This document shows positions 5,055-7,174 of a stretch of 7,174 nucleotides of DNA, in pieces. The DNA comes from Betaproteobacteria bacterium (GTDB lineage Bacteria > Pseudomonadota > Gammaproteobacteria > Burkholderiales > Burkholderiaceae_C), in the NCBI GenBank assembly GCA_005882155.1, contig VBCQ01000398.1, positions 1 through 7,174 of the forward strand, in the 5' to 3' direction. The position numbers and the translations under genes are program-made. Numbering within the stretch: position 1 is the stretch's first letter; each line of letters starts with the position of its first letter. Under the pieces are notes generated by a model. The model was not told where the DNA came from. It saw nothing but the letters and a program-made list of their open reading frames with translations, and did no database searches.

Positions 5055-7174
5055 CGCCACCAGCGACAGCACGCTGCGCGACGCGGCGTGCGAAAAGAAC
5101 TTCAGGCTCAACTCGTCGGACACCGCCAGCGCCGCGCGGTGCAAGGCGTCGAAGACCTGCGCCAGCGCTTCGCTTTCCGGATGCAGATCGTCGGGCGTCA
5201 GGCTGCGCAGCGCCATGTGGCCGCGCGTCAGCACATCGGTCGCAAAGCGACCATGGCTGAGCTCGAGCTTGGCGACGTACTCGGAGAGGCCCTTCATCTG
5301 GAACGCCACCGAGCGCGGGTTCGCCTCGTCGCGCACCAGCAGGTCGAGCACCGGCATCCACTCGGGGCCCACGAGGTAGCGCGAGCGATAGGTGACGCTC
5401 GAGTCGGCGAGATCGAGCAGCCAATCGAGGCCGTGAGCGCGGCCCTCGCCGGTCGCCACCTGCAGCACGGTGCACAGCGTCGACAGGCGCTCGATGCGAC
5501 GGCCCATCGACAGGAAACGCCAGCCGATGCTGCGCGTCATGCCGTCGAGCACGAAGCCCGACAGCGTCATCATCGATGTCACCGCGCGATCGAGCCAGGC
5601 GAGTGCCAGCGGCAGCGACGCGCCGCGCTGGAACACCGGGTCGGCGATCAGCTGATTCAGCGTGCGCCAGTTGTCGGCCGACATGCGGTCGCGCAAATTG
5701 AATGCGACACGCGACAGTTGCTTGAAGCGTTCGCTCAAGGCTTCTTCAGGATGCGTCGCGGCACGCAGCAGATCGGGCCCCGGCGTGTCGATGGTCTCGA
5801 TCAAGCCGAAGCGTTGCGCGAGCACGAGCACGGGAGCCAAGCCATCGACCTCATCGGCCGTCTCGTCGAGCACGCCGGCAATCGCGACGCGCAGCAATCG
5901 AACGATGCCGTCGCAACGCTCGCCGTAGCGGCCGAACCAGAACAGGTTCTCCGCCGTGCGCGACGGCAGGTTGGCACGCGCGCTCACCAGATCCTCCGGC
6001 TTCACCGTGCGGCTGAGCAGCGAGAACGACGGATTGACCGGCGCCTCCGACAGCACCCAGGTGTCCTTCGATCGGCCGCCGCGCTGCATCGCGATGCCGC
6101 GCGAATGGCTTTCGGTCGCGACGCGCGTCAGCCCGCCCGGCATCACGCGATAGCCATTGGGCGTGGCGACCGCGAACACGCGCAGCCCGACATTGCGCGC
6201 CTTCAGTTGATCGAACGGATTGCCGGCCCCGCGCTCGAGCACCGGCGCCTGCGACCCATGGACCCACTCCTGCGCGACGTAGCGCTGCGGGTGCGCCGCG
6301 ACGCGCGCGTGCAGCAGTGTTCGCTCGTCGTCGCTGAGGTCGGCACCGAACGCGACCTTCTCGCGCAACGCGCGGTCGAGCGGCTTGATCAGCAGATGCT
6401 CGATGCGCCGCCATGCATCGTCCATCGCAGCCGGCTCGCCGAGCCACCAGGTTGCGACCGACGGCAGCTTCAGCGGCTCGCCGAGCAACTGCTCGCTGAG
6501 CGCCGGCAAATAGCCGAGCAATGCGCCCGACTCGAGCACGCCGGAGCCGAGCGCGTTGGCGAGCATCACCGTGCCGCGGCGCGCGCAATCGGTGAGGCCG
6601 GGAATGCCGAGCGCCGAGTCGGTACGCAGCTCGAGCGGGTCGCAGTAGTCGTCGTCTTGGCGGCGCAGGATCGCGTGCACGCGCTTCAGCCCTTCGACGG
6701 TCTTCAGCCAGACGCGGCCATCGCGCACCGTGAGGTCGCTGCCTTCGACGAGCGCGAAGCCGAGGTAGCGCGCGAGCAGCGCGTGCTCGAAGTAGGTTTC
6801 GTTGTACGGGCCCGGCGTGAGCAGCACGACCTGCGGCGCTCCGTCGCCACGCGGCGCCCAGCGCAGCAGCGAGTCGCGCAGCGCGGCGAAGAACGACGCG
6901 AGGCGCTGCACATGCAGCTCGCGAAACATCTGCGGAAAGACGCGCGAGACGACGAGCCGGTTCTCGAGCGCGTAGCCGGCACCCGACGGCGCTTGCGTGC
7001 GATCGCCCGCGACCCACCAGTGCCCGTCGGGCGAGCGCGCGAGGTCGGCGGCGTAGTGCAACAGGTGCACGCCGCCCGGCGGACGAATACCTTGCACCTG
7101 ATGCAGATAACCGCTGTGGCCGAACATCACCGATGGCGGGATCGCGCCCGAGCGCAGCAACTCCTGTGGGCCGT
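5052..7174 (-). CDS. Circularly permuted type 2 ATP-grasp / Alpha-E fusion, 5' truncated
   Basis: The gene enters from the right edge; 706 codons and the TGA stop are visible, and about 130-150 N-terminal residues are probably missing, judging from usual family length. Counting from the TTG codon at 7160, residues 1 to about 375 are the ATP-grasp part (DUF404/DUF407, CP_ATPgrasp_2). They include GHSGYLHQVQGI, WWVAGDRTQAPSGAGYALEN (48-67), LTPGPYNETYFEHALLAR (114-131), DYCDPLELR (171-179) and LANALGSGVLES (200-211). Residues about 397-702 are an Alpha-E (DUF403) helical domain, opening with LPSRTAENLFWFGRYGER (398-415). ATP-grasp enzymes join a carboxylate to an amine using ATP; substrates for this subfamily are not established. 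In many bacteria the two halves are separate genes; here they are fused. The stop overlaps the transglutaminase start by one base, so both are made from one transcript. The TTG at 7160 is internal, not the start. Confidence 0.93.
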   Translation of the reverse strand, partial: GPQELLRSGAIPPSVMFGHSGYLHQVQGIRPPGGVHLLHYAADLARSPDGHWWVAGDRTQAPSGAGYALENRLVVSRVFPQMFRELHVQRLASFFAALRDSLLRWAPRGDGAPQVVLLTPGPYNETYFEHALLARYLGFALVEGSDLTVRDGRVWLKTVEGLKRVHAILRRQDDDYCDPLELRTDSALGIPGLTDCARRGTVMLANALGSGVLESGALLGYLPALSEQLLGEPLKLPSVATWWLGEPAAMDDAWRRIEHLLIKPLDRALREKVAFGADLSDDERTLLHARVAAHPQRYVAQEWVHGSQAPVLERGAGNPFDQLKARNVGLRVFAVATPNGYRVMPGGLTRVATESHSRGIAMQRGGRSKDTWVLSEAPVNPSFSLLSRTVKPEDLVSARANLPSRTAENLFWFGRYGERCDGIVRLLRVAIAGVLDETADEVDGLAPVLVLAQRFGLIETIDTPGPDLLRAATHPEEALSERFKQLSRVAFNLRDRMSADNWRTLNQLIADPVFQRGASLPLALAWLDRAVTSMMTLSGFVLDGMTRSIGWRFLSMGRRIERLSTLCTVLQVATGEGRAHGLDWLLDLADSSVTYRSRYLVGPEWMPVLDLLVRDEANPRSVAFQMKGLSEYVAKLELSHGRFATDVLTRGHMALRSLTPDDLHPESEALAQVFDALHRAALAVSDELSLKFFSHAASRSVLSLVA

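Noticed and set aside
4093..5379. 428-codon plus-strand open frame.
   Set aside because: It is antisense to the transglutaminase and ATP-grasp genes, has an Arg/His/Ala-rich composition typical of GC-rich shadows and shows no recognisable domain.
5053..5475. Upstream extension of the transglutaminase frame.
   Set aside because: It lies inside the Alpha-E coding region in a different frame and is Arg-rich; the family N-terminus starts exactly at the ATG at 5052.
5851..7017. 388-codon minus-strand open frame.
   Set aside because: It overlaps the ATP-grasp gene in another frame on the same strand; it is mostly Arg and Ala with no motifs, whereas the ATP-grasp frame has clear family motifs.
7158..7160. 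TTG at 7160 as the start of the ATP-grasp gene.
   Set aside because: The frame stays open to the window edge (Gly-Pro-Gln-Glu precede it) and the family has a further N-terminal region, so the gene is truncated by the window.

Overview
The window is GC-rich bacterial DNA: about 70% G+C in the 60-base rows I hand-counted in most genes, dropping to about 50% in one gene half. Codon use, gene families and an intergenic hairpin repeat of the CCCTCACCCTAG type suggest a betaproteobacterium, probably Burkholderiales. This is inference; there is no marker gene. I found no rRNA, tRNA, CRISPR array or transposase.

Left part (1-3160, all minus strand). A gene for an exported protein enters at the left edge with only its signal peptide visible. 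Upstream of it is a 63-aa exported or membrane protein with a perfect glycine zipper. Its start lies 15 bases past the stop of a large Ser/Thr kinase/TPR gene, so the two look like one operon. The kinase gene is broken: the catalytic part (3160 to about 2290) and the transmembrane/TPR part (2192-453) lie in different frames, and an in-frame TGA (2193-2195) lies between them. Residues expected just after the YELLCG motif also appear to be missing.

Middle (3161-3922). A 162-base divergent region separates the kinase from a plus-strand ECF-type sigma factor of the family usually paired with such kinases. Region 2.2 of this sigma has Asn-Thr-Thr where ordinary ECF factors carry acidic residues. 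That pattern is known from sigma factors activated by threonine phosphorylation, so loss of the kinase may have silenced this sigma. The sigma gene ends inside a hairpin repeat that also supplies the stop and the last codons of a convergent small gene.

Right part (3919-7174, all minus strand). A 5'-truncated, very large gene encodes a circularly permuted type 2 ATP-grasp enzyme fused to an Alpha-E domain. It overlaps by one base (TGATG) a bacterial transglutaminase-like cysteine peptidase/transferase. A 56-aa protein with a Trp-Tyr-Glu-Ser-Ser motif follows after 75 bases. The first two are a conserved but poorly characterised pair, proposed from comparative genomics to make or process peptide or amide bonds.

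The best leads are the broken sigma/kinase signalling pair with its glycine-zipper partner, and the ATP-grasp/Alpha-E/transglutaminase operon with its small downstream protein. Neither can be shown to be new from sequence alone.
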